Counted from the first letter of the stretch, positions 13,001 through 54,900 are shown. The stretch: 64,000 nucleotides of DNA from Aldrovandia affinis (GCA_029706075.1 JAINUG010000087.1:992001-1056000); one strand, 5' to 3'. Made by a program: numbers and translations. The notes: generated by a model from the letters alone, not told the origin.

Positions 13001-13999
13001 TTACAACATCGCAGTAAGGTTGCAATTAAAATAAAAAACCTAGCAACTTTTTTATAACCTTTCTTTCTTACCACTCCATTTCACTGTTTCAGCTATGTTG
13101 TAAAATTATTTTCTGCAGGGAAATGTTTTAAGGACATGTTTGTCACCAAAAAAGTTGTGGAAAATTGTTTGTGTCGATCCAGACTCTTCTGTACACATAA
13201 ATTGCATGGGTCAGGGAAAAACAAGGCAATTATGAAAACGCATTTTGCCATAGGCAGGACAGCTCATCTCTGGTATTGTTCCATACAGCATCCATGTGAT
13301 TTTAAAGAAGATGGCAACAGCACAATGCCTGAATCTCAGGGACGTTTCCTTTCAGTGTTGCTTTTGTAAACACCATTTTGATCAGGGTCTGAACCAGTTT
13401 CGCTGATCACCTCCAGCAAGCCAATGAGAGGGGCCAGGAAGGCTGCTTTTTTTGGCCTGTTAACCAGGTCACCCTGAGTGGAAAGGCCGTTTTTCCTCAC
13501 AGCCACTCGTGTTGTTGCAATGTTGTGGCACAGTGTTGTAAGAACATGGTGATGCAATATTGTGTCAACAAGATGAGGCGGCCTTCCTGGTTTCTGTTTC
13601 TGTTTTCAGCAGTGTGACTCTCTTTCCACGAGGTTAAATTATTTCAGGTTGTTTTCAAAAGTATAATACATTCACTACAACAGATTTTCTTTCAGGTGCG
13701 TTTTTAATTACTGGCACGCCCGTCAAATAATCACTAATGAGCTAAAGCGTAAAAGGCGGGCCAGAAAAGACGGATTACGGTGACCCATTAATGAAGTTGC
13801 TGTAAAACATTTTTTTTAAACGTATGTCTACTAGCCAAATACCAAATAGCTTTTTGTTGTAGGTAACAAAACCCACAATTTGTGTTTGAATTGATTTTTC
13901 AGGGTAGAATTTTCACTCATTCATAATAATTATAATTAAAGTATAATTCATATTCATATTGTGATGCATGCTTATACATTTAAAACAACAACATATTAT

Positions 14000-14052
14000 A
14001 GCCTAATAATAATAATAATAATAATAGAGTACTTTATTATTATTATTATTAT
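14000..14052. repeat. (AAT)n and (ATT)n facing repeats
   Basis: Seven aat units, the spacer agagtactt, then six tta units: the two halves are mutually complementary and could fold back. Located 270 bases before the braf start codon. Confidence 0.95.
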
Positions 14053-14204
14053 AACCTGCATTTGAATAACAGAGAACAGAAAATAGCAATGTTTTTCAGC
14101 CCTGATCAGAGGTGGTGGGAAAATGATCCATTTCTTTTTTTAAAGTTCTTCACGAAGCGTCCTACAAATATTTTAAACATACAGTATCACTGGTGGACTG
14201 GTAC

Positions 14205-14316
14205 CCAGCTATCCCCACGTACCCCTGCCGTCTCCTGACTCTCTCTGTCTCCCCCTCTCGTCTCTGTCCCTAGGTCTATTCTCGATTATTTTCCACTCAG
14301 CGTCTTGCAGTTTAAA
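14205..14316 (+). promoter_or_regulatory. braf: 5' flank / 5' UTR of braf, start of CpG-rich segment
   Basis: A C/T-rich tract (about 14226-14270) is followed by tag|gtctatt, which could be the 3' splice site of an upstream 5' UTR intron (exon from 14274) or simply a pyrimidine-rich promoter element. CpG density rises sharply from about 14315 to 14560, as expected for a CpG-island first exon. No TATA box is obvious. The transcription start cannot be fixed from sequence alone. Confidence 0.4.
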
Positions 14317-42323
<28,007 letters not shown>

Positions 42324-45300
42324 CGGAGCAAATTCCACAAGTACATCCCTTATCACCTTTCAAAAAGTACTGTGTTCCTACAGTGGGTTCATCCATTTAT
42401 AATATGAAAAAAAAAACATAACAATAGTTACTAAAGTGCGCTGTATCCTTCCTCGCAATCTGAAGAGCAACAACCGCGCTGGAGCAGCGAAAACCAAAAA
42501 GACATCTTGAAAATGGGGGAAATTGAACTATACGACCAAAAAAATAATAATTCAAATACACAGGAATACCATAACCATAAAGGTGTGAGAAAACCCCTTA
42601 GGAGACCAAGAGAATTTGCCAACGATCTCCCTTCAGCCTCGCCGGAGAGGGGGAGGAGGAGGGAGGAGAGCAAGAAGAGAGGATGGAGGAGAGAGAGACG
42701 GAGCTCAGCTATCGCCATGGTGATGCCTCATCTTGTTCCCTCTAGCCTGTGGGGGGTGGGGTTGCACAAGGTGAGCCGGAGCAGAGGATCCGTACTTTGA
42801 CCAATGGCACTAGACGGCTTTGAAAGGGGCGGTCAGCCCTGGCTGCACATTGGCCGGCACCGGTTGACGGGCCTGTGTCAGAGCCAATCCATGAGAGGCG
42901 GCAGAGGTCACAGGGTCAAACCTGTTGGGAGACGACTTGAAAGCTTTATTTATTTTTTAGTTGTACATTGTTCCTTTTTGTTTTTTGTTTTGACTGTTTG
43001 GCTTTTGAGGTAGAAGGCAGGGGCAGGGCAGAGGGTTAAAATATTTTTGTCTGTTTTGCTTTGTTTTGTCTAGTTTTGAAAAGAGACTGCAAGTCCTTGA
43101 AGGTGTTCGTTCTTTCGCCTCAGGGGGTGCAGAACAAGAGTAGTGTCCCAGTTCAGTCCTCCAATCAGCTGCGGGTGATGTGCTCTGAGGAGCGACAGAA
43201 GCCAGAACGGCATCGATGGAGACTTTCATCTGGCCTGTACATCTGTGAGGTGGTTTTGTGGATGATGTGGACCCTGTTTTTGAGAATATTTGATGGATTC
43301 CCCCTGCGCTCTTGTCCGGGTACGAGACTCCTTTTCCCCCTTTCGGAATAGGGGGGCGTGAGCCCCAAAGAGCAGCCATCAAAGAACACATGTTGACTCT
43401 ATTTATTATTATTAGATGAAAGGTTTTATATGAAAGGAACAGAGTGAATCGGAGCTATCGGTTAATGCCCGCTTTTCTAGATTTTTGAAAGAGCAGATGA
43501 CACTGCAGACCAGCGGTGCACAAGGAGAGCCGATCTGGTGCGATTTCTACTCTTAATTGCGTAATTAGCCCAGTCATTTAACAAATCTGACATTTTTTAT
43601 ACATTTGTGAATGACAGCTGAAGGCTGTGCCTGTATCCTTATCTGAAACATTTTGCCTGTATTCTCATATATGAGAGAATCCTTGTGTTGTCTCATATAT
43701 GAGTGAACCGGTGTTGTAATGTTGCCTGGTTGAATTGCTAGAAACAAAAACCAGCACACACACTGGCCCTCCGGGGTCTTAAGCTGTGCACCCCTGCTGT
43801 CATTGATGGGAGACCCTGTCATGAACGTTTGGACGTGCTTGCTGTGTTATGGTCTAAAGAGCAGACAAACTGCAGTCCAAGGTGTTCAGGCTGATGGATA
43901 TATTTGTCCACGGTAAACAATGAGCGCTGGTGGTCTTCATTTGTTCGTCCACGTTAACCAATGAGCACTGGTGGCCTTCATTTGTTCATCCACGTTAACC
44001 ATGGTGATCTTCATTAGCCAGTGATCCCTGGCAGTTGAGTTCAGGCCAGAGCGAAATCTAAAGGGTGCCCTTCGATTACTTTTGCTACTCTTGAGGGTCA
44101 TTTTTCTGTAACGCATTGTGCCATAGCGAACCAGTTTCCTTAGTTTAACATATGGTTTCTTTGTGCTTATGTGCATTAAACTGCTGTTTGTTATAAGCTG
44201 CTGCTGACATCACTGTAAATTGGTTCCTTTGCAGTTTTCATTTATAATGTTTTTGTCACAAATTTAAGACAAGAAATCTGCAAGGACTGGAGTGTAGCAC
44301 CACTGTGATGTTTGCCTTGTGCTCCAGAATTCCACATTTTGGTAAAAACAGAAAACATCAGAATCAGGGTGGCTGCAGTCTGCCTGTTTGAAATGCCAAT
44401 AATGTACCAGGCTAGATTGGGCTTCAAATGTTTTAACGCCCTCTGTAAACACAACACTCACTTATTTAACCTTTTAGGCTCTCATTCCAATTATTATTTT
44501 AAACGGTCTTATTTTTATGTAATTTATATGTACGAATATTTGTGTGCATTTTTGTGGACAGGCAGGCCTGAAAAGTTAGAATTATTTATGCAAACTTTAT
44601 TTTCTCCTATATCCCTTTATCTTTCATTTATGCTTTTTTTTTGTCTTTCTGTAACTGCTCGCAAAGTCGCTCTGACTTTCTGACCCTGGCAGTTTGAGAA
44701 TAGATGTCTGCTTATGCCCAAACTCGCTTAATTTTTATTATTGTATTTTTGAAATGAAAATGACATCACCGCCTTAACGGCTAAGATTGTGACCCAAACA
44801 TGAGGGTCTGAGTTGCATTACATTAGGCAGGGTTTAAACGGACAGCAGTGACATGATTGGATGTTGGTCAGCGTTGCTTTGTAACCGATGTTGCCTGTAT
44901 CCAGGATTCTGCACAGTGAGGGTGTCAAACACTGTTCATGGGTTTGGGGGTGGACAGGGTCTTAAATATGGTCTTAGAGTTGGGCCTTATGTACAAAGAT
45001 TCTAAAAGTAGGAGTGCTGATCTAGGATCAGTTTAGCTTTTTAGCTCATAATGGATATGGTCAGGATATGAACAGGGGAAACCAGATCCTAGATCAGCAC
45101 TCTGATTCTTAGAATCTTTGTACATACGGCCACTGACCTCTCCTCTCTGCCTATTCACTGATGTGATTCATGCTGCTGGCAAAAGACCTTTATGCTTCAA
45201 ATATAATCCTGGAGCCATTTACCTTAAGAAACATTTGGCCTAAAAGCACAGTGCTTGGATAAATTTAAATGTAGCCTGCACATCCTGCTGTGTGTGTGTT

Positions 45301-48300
45301 TCCATTGTGTTCTGTGTATTCGTCAGTTCTGCTGTACTTGAAATCGCACTTGTTTGACGAGTACGCTGCAATCATTTTGGTGTGTCGCCGTGCCAGATTT
45401 TGACTGTTGGAGCTCCTTGGAAAAAGGTGCCGCAAAACAAATGAAACCCAGTGTGCAGGATGCATCGGGGCTTGAGTTTCTGCAGGCATTGGCTGGGATG
45501 AAAGGCAGCATTGACACTGCTGCCGTTCTGCCTGAGTGTTAAGCTCCCTCCCAAATCGGCACATTTGCTTGGACACTTGGCCCTCCACACTGCTCTCCTC
45601 CTACAGTCCAGAAGGGGGCAGTGTTGGTCCTCCAGATGCACTGAGCTGCTCATGGGGTTGAGCCAGAATAGTGATGCTTTCACTGACCAACGAGCTGCTG
45701 AATTCCTAACTGTCTTTAAATGGTGGTTGGGGCTGTTATTTAATGGTATCTGATGTTGTTGAAGTGGGGTAAAGGTGTATAGAGCTGCACTCAATTTTAA
45801 GAAACACATCGAATCCGGGGAATATGACATGACTAAACTAAAAACCATTTTTCTTTAGAGATCGTGTCAGTATTTGAAGCGTGATGTGTTGGTGTTTTTT
45901 TGTTTTTTTCCCCTTCCAAAAAAAATGCCAGCCAAAGAATTTTGTAGATAATCTTTTTATTCCACTGAAGCAAAGGTAATTACACCTTTTAACCACACAG
46001 AATTACTGTGGGAGTATGCTAATGTGTTGAGGAAGATTTCCCAGGCTATCTAAAGCCAGGTGATGCTGGTTTAAATCCGTTCTCCAGAACAGACTTTACC
46101 TTCTGTGAGAACATGGACATTTGGACATATTCAATGGTCAACCTTTCACAGTGCCCCAGCACTTTTGAATACTTATCGCAACGTTATTAAACCAAAGAGC
46201 TCTAACCCTAACAACGAGTTTTATCCAAGAAAAAAAAGTGCTTGGTTTATACATTTTTGTACAATATTGGTAAAGAAAATTGGTTGGGACGTACAGTACC
46301 TTGTTTGTATTTGTATCCCTAGTATCCCCTCGCCTGTGCAGTAGGTGGATCAGGGTGCCCTTGGGCGCCATGGCACGTGCTTCAGGAGAGATTGACAAGG
46401 TGCGTGTGTGAGGTGCATCGTGGGAAAGTGCTCCTCTGTAATGTCTCTTTGATGGCATATTCACTGATGCTTGCGTTCCTCCGAGCGCTGAATGTATACA
46501 GAGTGTTGAAGGTCCCGGGGTCTTTGATGTCTGAGTGGTAAAACGGGGCGCAGTGCATCACACGTGTCCCCGGGGCTGCGTGGAGTGCCGCCGTACATAA
46601 ATCATGCGCGGAACAGCTGGAGACGGCAGTGATGAATCGGGAACAGGAGCGCACGTAGAGAGAGAGGGGCCCGCTGAGCACTCGCCTAGCCGTACGCGAT
46701 GTCATAACGGTGCCCGACGTTCGGAATTGAGACCGGATTGAGAAGGGCTCCCTGTGGAAGGGATTTTTTTGTTTTTGGTTTGTTCTTGGTTTTTTCCTCC
46801 TACACATAATCGTTCAGCCGTAGCATGACTGAAAGTGGTGTGTTTTTACGCACGCAAGGTCATTGGAGAGGTGTCGGGTGTCGGCGAGCCTCTCGGAAAG
46901 CGTCAGTTTGTCACTCCTGACGTGTCAAGCACAGGCGTGTCACACCTTCACCCAATCACTGACCTCGACTCAGTTTCAGCTTCTGTGCGTAGAACGTTTG
47001 GGGAAGGGATAGAGGTGGTGTCTGCTGATCCAGTTCTCGTAGGCACAGTCTCCCAGGGGTGATGACAGGGAGCGGAGTAAAGTTAAGCTCAAGGACAGCC
47101 ATTTTGAATTTAGAATTTGAAGCTGGAAGGGGTTTTTGGGGAAGTGGTTTAAATCACAGTGTCCTATCAAGAAAAACAATGGTCTAAGTCTTAGAAAAGG
47201 AACAATTCTGCTTTCATATTCCATACTTGAACTGTTTTTGGAAAATCAGATCTAAATATCGATCAGTGGAATCACTGTTTTTATCCTGCAGGAATTCATC
47301 CCAAGCTGTGTGCTTACTTTGGTCAAATGAAGACAACGGCAGGTTATCACGAGAATACATTTTCCAGAAGAGAATTGGCATTTCTTTATGTGACACACTC
47401 GTAGGTGTCTGTTTGGTAGACGCCTGAGACCTTTCCAAAATTCAAAATTCTTCACAGCGCATTCTGAGCTTTTTCTCCTTAAAAAACAAGTTATGAAAGC
47501 AGTGGAAGATGTTTGAAACTAAGCTTCCTAAACATGCAAAGTTTTTGTTTTTACTTTTGAGAGCGTTTGATTGTGACTGGAGCATCTGGTGTGTACAGTT
47601 CCATGTACAGATGGTTTTAAATGAAATGAAATGAGACAGTTGTCCTTGCGCCCTGCAGCGCGGCTGCTTTCTAGCGTTCGTCGTACGGTGTTCCAAGCTC
47701 CCATTCTCAATTTTTGCACATTTCAAATGTTGCAAACTTCAGTCCCTTAACAGTGAGACCAGACCACAGACACATTTTCACTGTGAGCACTCTTCAGTAT
47801 GTAATACAGGGGCAGTATTAGCACATGTTCCACAAACAAGTTCTTGACTGGACAAGTTCTTGTGTCTGTATCAGAGAAGCATGTGATTTGCCATTGGAAA
47901 TGCATAGGAAAATAGTAAATTATTTGGGAAGAGGCCCAAATGAATAGCGCGGTGCACCGTTCAGATTTAAGATACCGTCCCCAGATCTCGAGTGACCCCA
48001 TTACCTGAGCAGCTCTGCAATAGGACAGGCGTCTTCCACAATAGCGCCCCGATACACACCCCGTATGAGGCTGCTACAGCCTGGTCGTAGTTGTGCATTA
48101 GCACGACCAGTGAATCTCAAATGCAGTTAAAAGGTCATGCACCCTTCATCCTTTGAGGCAATGTCTGTGACTGCAGCATTGTTGGGAGAGTCCACAAATT
48201 CAGGTGATCAGGGTATTTCTGCATTTCAGAGATTTAGTCCTCGCATCATATTTGCCCTCTTCTAAAATATATATTCTGATATATTTCTTCTATGGTCACA

Positions 48301-49190
48301 GTCCAGTTTTTCCATCGCTGTTATAATAATTACAAGTGTAAGTTCTCTGATGTGGATAACGAGAGGAGCAGATTTAAGCTTGTGTAACTTTGGGAAAACA
48401 CTGAAACACACATGTACTTGCACAATTGTCTGCACCACGCTGGGAGATGCTTTTATGTATTGGTGTGTGCTCATAAAGGATGTGCCTAATTTTGGAGAGA
48501 AAAAAAGGCTTGGTATATATAAATACCATAAAGAGTCAAAATGATTGTTTTTCATATAGTAAAATCACAAGCAAGGACATGTCAATGCATCACACCAGTT
48601 CTGCTTACATTTATGTCTGTTGGAACATAGCAAGTTACATAGCAACATGGGGTAAGCTGTTGGTTGCTACTATAATACAGTATGTATATGGGTGCAAAGT
48701 CTTAACTTTTTGAGGACCCTCCTGCCTTTATCAACTTTTATTTTTCCTTCTGTGATACATTACAAGCCTAAGAAACATGAGGAATTACTGGGAGTTTTAA
48801 GAGTGCTGTATTTATTTTATAATTTTCTTTTTCTGTTTGTACTTCAGAGAATGTTGCTACAAAGGTATATCATTTGAAGCGGGATCCAGTGAAAAGATGG
48901 CCGAAAGGACAACCTTGATTGAGATGTCGCTCTCGTTTTGTACAGTTCGACCCCCGTATTTTTGCTTTCTTCCCTGTATATTCCTTTGATCAAAGTTGGA
49001 CCTTGCCAGAACCCTCGCCTATCTTGTAGACATTATTTCCACCAATGTCCCCCTGCCCTCTCTATCTTCTACAAAAGATCATTCACCCAACTTTTTGAGG
49101 AATTTAATTTTTGCTTGTAAATTTGTACATTTTGTCCGTTTGCTAGAAGGCATGGAGACCACAATGAATAAAGGCTAAATCTAAAAAGGT
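42324..49190 (+). other. braf: Probable long 3' UTR of braf X1-type transcript
   Basis: About 6.9 kb with no other gene, several T-rich runs and a final segment (about 48840-49190) ending in AATAAA. Human X1 transcripts carry a 3' UTR of up to about 7 kb, so position and size fit. It contains a foldback element (44983-45131). Start is certain (stop codon); end is inferred. Confidence 0.6.
44983..45131. mobile_element. Foldback MITE-like element with about 50-bp inverted repeats
   Basis: Left arm ggccttatgtacaaagattc... gtgctgatctaggatcag; right arm is its near-perfect reverse complement ending ctttgtacatacggcc. The arms differ at a few positions; the centre is about 50 bases. In RNA it would form a long hairpin. 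Confidence 0.9.
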
Positions 49191-49272
49191 TAAAAAAATG
49201 TTTTGATAGATAATTCTGAGAAAAAACCCTATTTCTGTGTAAAAAAAAATTTAAGATTGTATTATAATAAAG
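49167..49272 (+). terminator. Candidate distal polyadenylation signals of braf
   Basis: AATAAA at 49167-49172 (caatgaataaaggc) and again at 49266-49271. The first follows a T-rich, ttgtaaatttgtacattttg-containing stretch. Confidence 0.5.
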
Positions 49273-51902
49273 GAAAAAGAGGTAAATGTATTTGTTGTGA
49301 ATATGAGAAACAGATATATTAAAGAAGTGCATGAAATGTTTCAGCAGTGTGTGAACTGATTTTTATGTCTTATTGAATCAGTGCTACAGCTATAAGTGAT
49401 GGCAGTTCCTCCTGTTTTGTTGATATAGCAACAGAAGGCTAAGGTAGTCACAAATGATTCTGATTGGCTGTCAAAAAATATCCTGTGTATTGCACTTTGC
49501 AGAATTTGTCTCAGCCACTCCTGTTGCACCAATATAAATAATACACACCCCCCGACAGGGCGGTAGCCATATACCTACAACCAGCCAGCTAAACATTTGT
49601 TCATCAAATAAATGGGACATTTGACATGTCTAAGTGTGCCCTCCCTTCTCTTTGGATAGAAAAAAAGACATTTTTATTCCTCAATTTTGAATGCCCCATC
49701 AAAATTGTAGTCCAGTCCTCTCATTGTAAAATCCTCCCATAAATTTGGGAAAAACAGACAGACACACAGCTGGAGCAGACAGACCACAGGTGCCCGGTCA
49801 GCCAGAGGAGTTGCTATAACGCGTTGAAGTGAGGACTACTCTAAAGAACAAAGCCCTATCTCACTGGGGCACACTATGCCTGGCCCCATCGATCTCTTGG
49901 CCACAGTTGTCACTTGCACTGTCCGAATTAAATCCTTAAAGGTTTTCCTATAGTCATTACAGAACCATATTTGGGAAATAAGTCAATTGATGTGCCATAA
50001 TGTTTTTTCCACCATCAAGATTTCTGCCTGTTTTTCTTAAGCTTTCAGACAAATATCAGCTATTTTTCATGGTTTAAATCTGTCTTGGCAGCTTACAGTG
50101 AATGACCTCATTTGTATCCAATCACCTCTGACTAATGCCCGTGATGCAGTGTGTAACTTGGGTCCATCACAGTCAGTCATGACTTATTGATTTATCAAAC
50201 TGATGCCAAAAACATTTGGTCAATGTCCATAATCCTGCAAACACTTAATTTTCCTTAAAGCATAAATAGTTATGTTTCCTGCTTAGTACTGTTGGAAATT
50301 ATCCTCATGAAGTACAGTGCATGCACTTGACTAGGCTGATAATGTAGATCTTTTTAAATCCAAAATTTTGCTAAAATTATGGATTTGTTTTTGCAGTGTA
50401 ATGACTGACAATAAGTAGGGCCATGCGCTTTCAGCGATCAGGTTTTGCAGCCTGTAGATAAGCTCAAATCTGATCAGGTTTCGCTAGCCACTCTAGTTTA
50501 ACACATATCAAGGTAATTAGCTATGATTCATTGGCTTAATTCATTAGATCAAGGACAGACCAATCATCATGGCTTGAAGCAATCCAACAAATGATTCTCC
50601 TGATTGAGTAAGAACATCTAAAAGCATTTCTTGAATAAAGGTGAATGCAAATGGATATAATTGATTTGGCAAGCGCAGGGTTTCACAACACTTTCACAGC
50701 AGAAGACAGGAATATGACGATACTAATAACTGCTGCAATGCACTGAACTTCTTTCACAGTAAAAGTCTCAGTGCTCCTTTTATTATTCATGTTCTGAATT
50801 GTAGGGGTGACATTAGGCTGCTGATCATATTGAGGATGCAAATTGCTGTTAAATCAAAAATATTTAGGAAAAATGGCAATGACAGGAGAGGACAAATCGA
50901 ATTAGACTTTCTACTTTTAAGCTGTGTCCTTGCCAAATTTAGACTTTCACATTTTTTTATAATAATATTAGTTTAGGCTGTTTAAAATATTTAATTTCCA
51001 ATGCCTTTTGTCATTTTATATCTATTACATAATAAGAGATTATTTTATGTTTTGTTAGTGCCGATAGGCATTTCTTATTCAGTATTCATATTTTCTTAAA
51101 AAAGGAAAAAAAAACACAATTTCACAGAAAATGTTTCACAATAATTTTCTCTTACCAGTAGATATTAATTATTGACATATAAAGAATGTTACTGAATTAA
51201 ATGGGTAAGCATGCATCCATAGCCATGAGCACAGTACTGCAAATTGACATGTAGTAAAATCTTGTCATCATTACATTTTTAATTGGAATGATTTTGGTAT
51301 GGCAATGAGATAACTGAACATATGGCTACATGAGGAGGCTGTATTGCATATAAAATGCCCAATACACCAACGTCGGCTCTCTTGTAGATTCGACTGCAGA
51401 GAAATGTTTCATATGGGGAAACAATAATGCTATTCAACTGTCATTCATGAACATATCAATAGATGTAGCTATGCCAGATCATGTACATTTTTGGTCTAAT
51501 TAAATAATTGGGTGCAGAAGCCCCAACCCTGGCTTCAACAGTGAGATTTAGCCACAGCCAGAGGAAGAAGGCCTATTCAGACTATTCAGACTTAACTGTT
51601 TGAATTAAATTATTGGATGGTGGGGTTTAAATACATTACATGCTTACGTTGTACTCAAAATATGGATCCTTGTCTCAAAAAGTGAATCATCTGTACAGTG
51701 GTGAGATGGGTTAAGAATAATTAAACAGAAATTCACCCAACAGCGACATCGGACACAGCAGCACAGCACTGGAAATGATAAAGTATGGATTCATGCAAAT
51801 TATGACTACTGCGTGTATTTTACACTACTAGTTGCTACTAGTTAACATTATCTAGCAAACAATTCATCTTCATGTTTCAACTGAACTGGGCTAATGTTAG
51901 CT
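49273..51902. other. Intergenic downstream of braf, no gene seen
   Basis: AT-rich; 49660-49900 resembles diverged repeat sequence also present near 37615-37920. Nothing coding recognised. Confidence 0.6.
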
Positions 51903-51922
51903 AGCTAGCTAACTGCTTGACA

Positions 51923-52021
51923 TTGAGGATTGTGAAGTCACTGGAGAAAAAGCCTCGCTGGCATGACCGAGTGATTGAGCACTTTGTTAGGAAAGAAAGG
52001 ATATTAGAATTTGCTTACAAG
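51923..52021 (+). other. Exon-like segment 1 (unrecognised)
   Basis: Open frame LRIVKSLEKKPRWHDRVIEH then FVRKERILEFAYK ending at aag|gtaagg, a good donor in phase 0. The 5' limit is uncertain (a weak acceptor attgag at 51928 is possible). I do not recognise the peptide; its charged, structured look differs from random AT-rich translation. Confidence 0.25.
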
Positions 52022-52259
52022 GTAAGGGGACAGCTTATAATATTTATTTTGATATGTTGCAAAATTAATGTGTTAGCTTTTATCTTAATTAGGGAAATTA
52101 TTTAGCTACCATACCATGTATTGTTTCTCTATAAGAGTGACATTTAAAGGTAAACAATTTATTTGTGAGGCTAGTATTACCAAGTGTACCAAAATGTATT
52201 TTCTGTTATGTTGAATAACATTTGCATTACCTATGTTGCAAGTCTTTAATAGAGTGCCA

Positions 52260-52545
52260 ATTTATCTCTTTATTTGTTTCTAATGTTTCATCAAAGTACT
52301 AATTTGATGAAGAAAAGTTCATCATCATCATCATATCATCAGAGCAGCAGGGGTAGTGAGCACCCATATCACCAGAGCAGCAGAGAGGTCAGGTCCCCCT
52401 CGCAATTTATCAATATGTTATTCAATGAAGATGGTAGGATTGCCTTAAATTATATGATGTCAGGCGTTTATTATGAGGATAATCTCTATTTTGCAGTAGT
52501 GAGGCAGGCAGGCAGCATCAGGGGCAGTGAGCACATAATAATAAT
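52260..52545. other. Low-complexity open region
   Basis: Repeats of catcatcat and of a gagcagcag(g/a)ggnagtgagcac motif, also seen at 52723. Probably a repeat with a chance open frame. Confidence 0.4.
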
Positions 52546-52660
52546 AATAATATAATATAATAATAATAATATATGCCATTTAGCAGACGCTTTTATCCAA
52601 AGCGACTTACAGTAGTGAACGCATACATTTTTCAGTATATGTGGCCCCAGTGGGGATCAT
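52545..52660 (-). mobile_element. Family B SINE 3' part
   Basis: tatatgccatttagcagacgc ttttatccaaagcgacttac agtagtgaacgcatacattt ttcagtatatgtggccccagtgggga (plus-strand view of a minus-strand element). The tRNA head is replaced by an (atc)n tract. Confidence 0.8.
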
Positions 52661-52667
52661 CATCATC

Positions 52668-52699
<32 letters not shown>

Positions 52700-52705
52700 C
52701 AGCAT
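52656..52705. repeat. (ATC)n microsatellite
   Basis: About 15 atc/cat triplets. Confidence 0.97.
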
Positions 52706-52965
52706 CACATCACATCATCAGAGCAGCAGGGGCAGTCAGCATTATCACCGGAGCGTCAGAGAAGGTCAAGGTCAGATCAGCTTCACCTGTTGTGGACCCC
52801 ACCAGTTGCCCCACTACTTAGCTTCTTGGACACCCTGCATAATATTCATTTTAACCATGTGTAATAGCCATTATTTAAAAAAATGTGTACTTTATTCATC
52901 GCCTAAATAAGACGGTGTGAAAATACAATATTGAAATGTGGCAGGGTTTTTTATTCCCCTTACAG

Positions 52966-53028
52966 CCGCTACACACTTCTGAGAAATTTCAGCGTTCGGA
53001 TTTTCCATACTCCAGTGTCTTCACAGAG
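52966..53028 (+). other. Exon-like segment 2 (unrecognised)
   Basis: ttccccttacag|ccgcta to cagag|gtgaga: 63 nt, phase 0 on both sides, encoding PLHTSEKFQRSDFPYSSVFTE. No family recognised. Confidence 0.25.
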
Positions 53029-53689
53029 GTGAGAGAACTCGCGCTTCAAGGTTGCTCTGCCCCTCTTGGGGTTTTATCTGCGAGCCTTCCAAACTGCTTT
53101 TGTTTTAAAGGTTTTTTGATGTGTGAGATTTCTCAAAGGACGGCGCAGCAAAGCGGGAGGAATTCAGACAGTTGGCACGCTAGATCCGCGTGGAGCCACT
53201 GTTCTACACAGCTACGCCTCTCCTCTTGATCCCATGAGCAGGCGGGGAGCGCTCTGGAGTTTGTCTTCACTGCTCTTGGTTCCCAACCTCGATCCTGGTG
53301 ACACTGTGTATGCTGGTCTTCAGTCCAACCATAATTGAAACCTCTGACTTGCAACTAGGTGTTAATTGTTCTTAATTAGATGCTTCTAATTTATATTAAA
53401 GCATGATTTATTTTCTAGCCCATATTATGTCAGAAATAGCTATGCATGCCATGAAAATAAATGTTCCATGTTTCATATCCTTGGACTTTAAGTCAATCAG
53501 ATTTATATTTAAAACAAATGCTGCCATTTTCTATGCCATGTCACACATGCTTCCTTTAGAAAGGGGTTACCTTTTAATTGATTCAATTATAGACTGACAG
53601 GTGAAATCAGTAGAGGCCTAATTGCTGAAAGTGTGGACACCTGGTCACTCAAATGAAAGCATTTGACGAAAATTAAAACAAGTCATATG

Positions 53690-54015
53690 GGCCCCCGGGT
53701 GGTGCGACCATTAAAGGCACTTTCCCGGAGTGCAGGTTGCCCACTGCGGTCGAGGGTTCGATCTCCGGCTGCGTCAGCCCGGCTCTGGCTGGGAGTCCCA
53801 TTTGAATTGGCTGTCTGCCCCAGGGGGAGGGGAGAGCCATGCTGGCATGAGCTCCCTGCGTGCACAGAAAGCTTCTCTGGACGTATCGGAATCACAGTTG
53901 GTGACTGGGCATGTTCCATCTCGAAGGAGGTGGTTCGCCATCCTTGCCATAGTTGGGGTAGTTGGATCAATAGAGAGTACAATTGGGAGAAAAATGGGAA
54001 AATCGGAATCAAAAT
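53690..54015 (+). mobile_element. tRNA-derived SINE, family A
   Basis: Head ggtggtgcgaccattaaagg with B box gggttcgatctccgg, middle gaattggctgtctgccccag, cgaaggaggtggttcgcc, and 3' end caattgggagaaaaatggga. Confidence 0.85.
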
Positions 54016-54900
54016 GAGTCATATAAACACTTTGGGGTCCATAGGGTTAAAAAGCATTTTCCAGCCCTGGTGCTATTTCCTTTTCGATTGCACTAGACTG
54101 GTACAGCATCAGCCTATGCATATGAATGGCTTGGGGAGTGCAAGTCCATCAGGGAAGATTTCGAGGAGACATGGGCTTTCAGAAGAAGCTACAGGGAGTA
54201 AATTGGGGAAGAAATGTGAAATGGTCAGGGGGCAAATTGATTTGCAGAGAACAAATTTAGTTTGATGGTACTCTCAGACAGCGTGTCTTAATCATAATGC
54301 TTAATGCTATTAATGGGAAGGGCCTCAATGCAGCGTAAGGGTTTTTCGGAATGGGACAGAATGACCGGGCCCCTTAAGTGAAATTACTGAACATCTCACT
54401 GCAGATAATGACCTTGGAGAAGGTCTTTCTCACAGCAGGAAACTGGATCCCTTAACAATTGGCCTAAATGTTAACCAAAAAACATGGATTTCAGAGATGC
54501 ATGATTGGTGGGGAGAGCTTTCACAGCGGGAGTGGAGGTAAGCAAATGAAGGAAAACAGACACAGAAAAATAGTAATTAAAGCAGCAGCCCTTTGGAAAG
54601 TGTGAATTATGAAAGTTCCCTGATCAATCATTTTTTATACAAATCAAACACAACATAACACACAGTATAGCAAAGTTTAAGCCTGGAGTTTAGCAACATT
54701 TGCTGGTTAGCTAGTATCTAATGGAAACAAACACATTTCAGTATGGATGTGGTTCATCCTGCACATATTGCCTTCAAATGTTTAATTGTGTCGCTAATGA
54801 CTACATACATTTTTTTATATTTCAAAAGTATTTTTATATTTCAAATGTAAATAGAAGCTTAGACGGTGGCACTCTCTCCATTTACTTGCATTTGTTTCAG

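Larger units (their letters stand above)
6721..14204. other. Intergenic upstream of braf, no gene recognised
   Basis: 7.5 kb of AT-rich DNA. Features seen: LINE 3' end at 8090-8250, a hairpin at 9289-9316, a (CA)n repeat at 9991-10030 and (AAT)n at 14000-14050. A slightly CpG-richer patch (8260-9010) with an attggct CCAAT-type box could be regulatory, but nothing decisive is visible. Confidence 0.6.

Noticed and set aside
45265-46800. Several open frames of 60-158 codons downstream of braf
   Set aside because: No recognisable domain or splice pattern; treated as 3' UTR.
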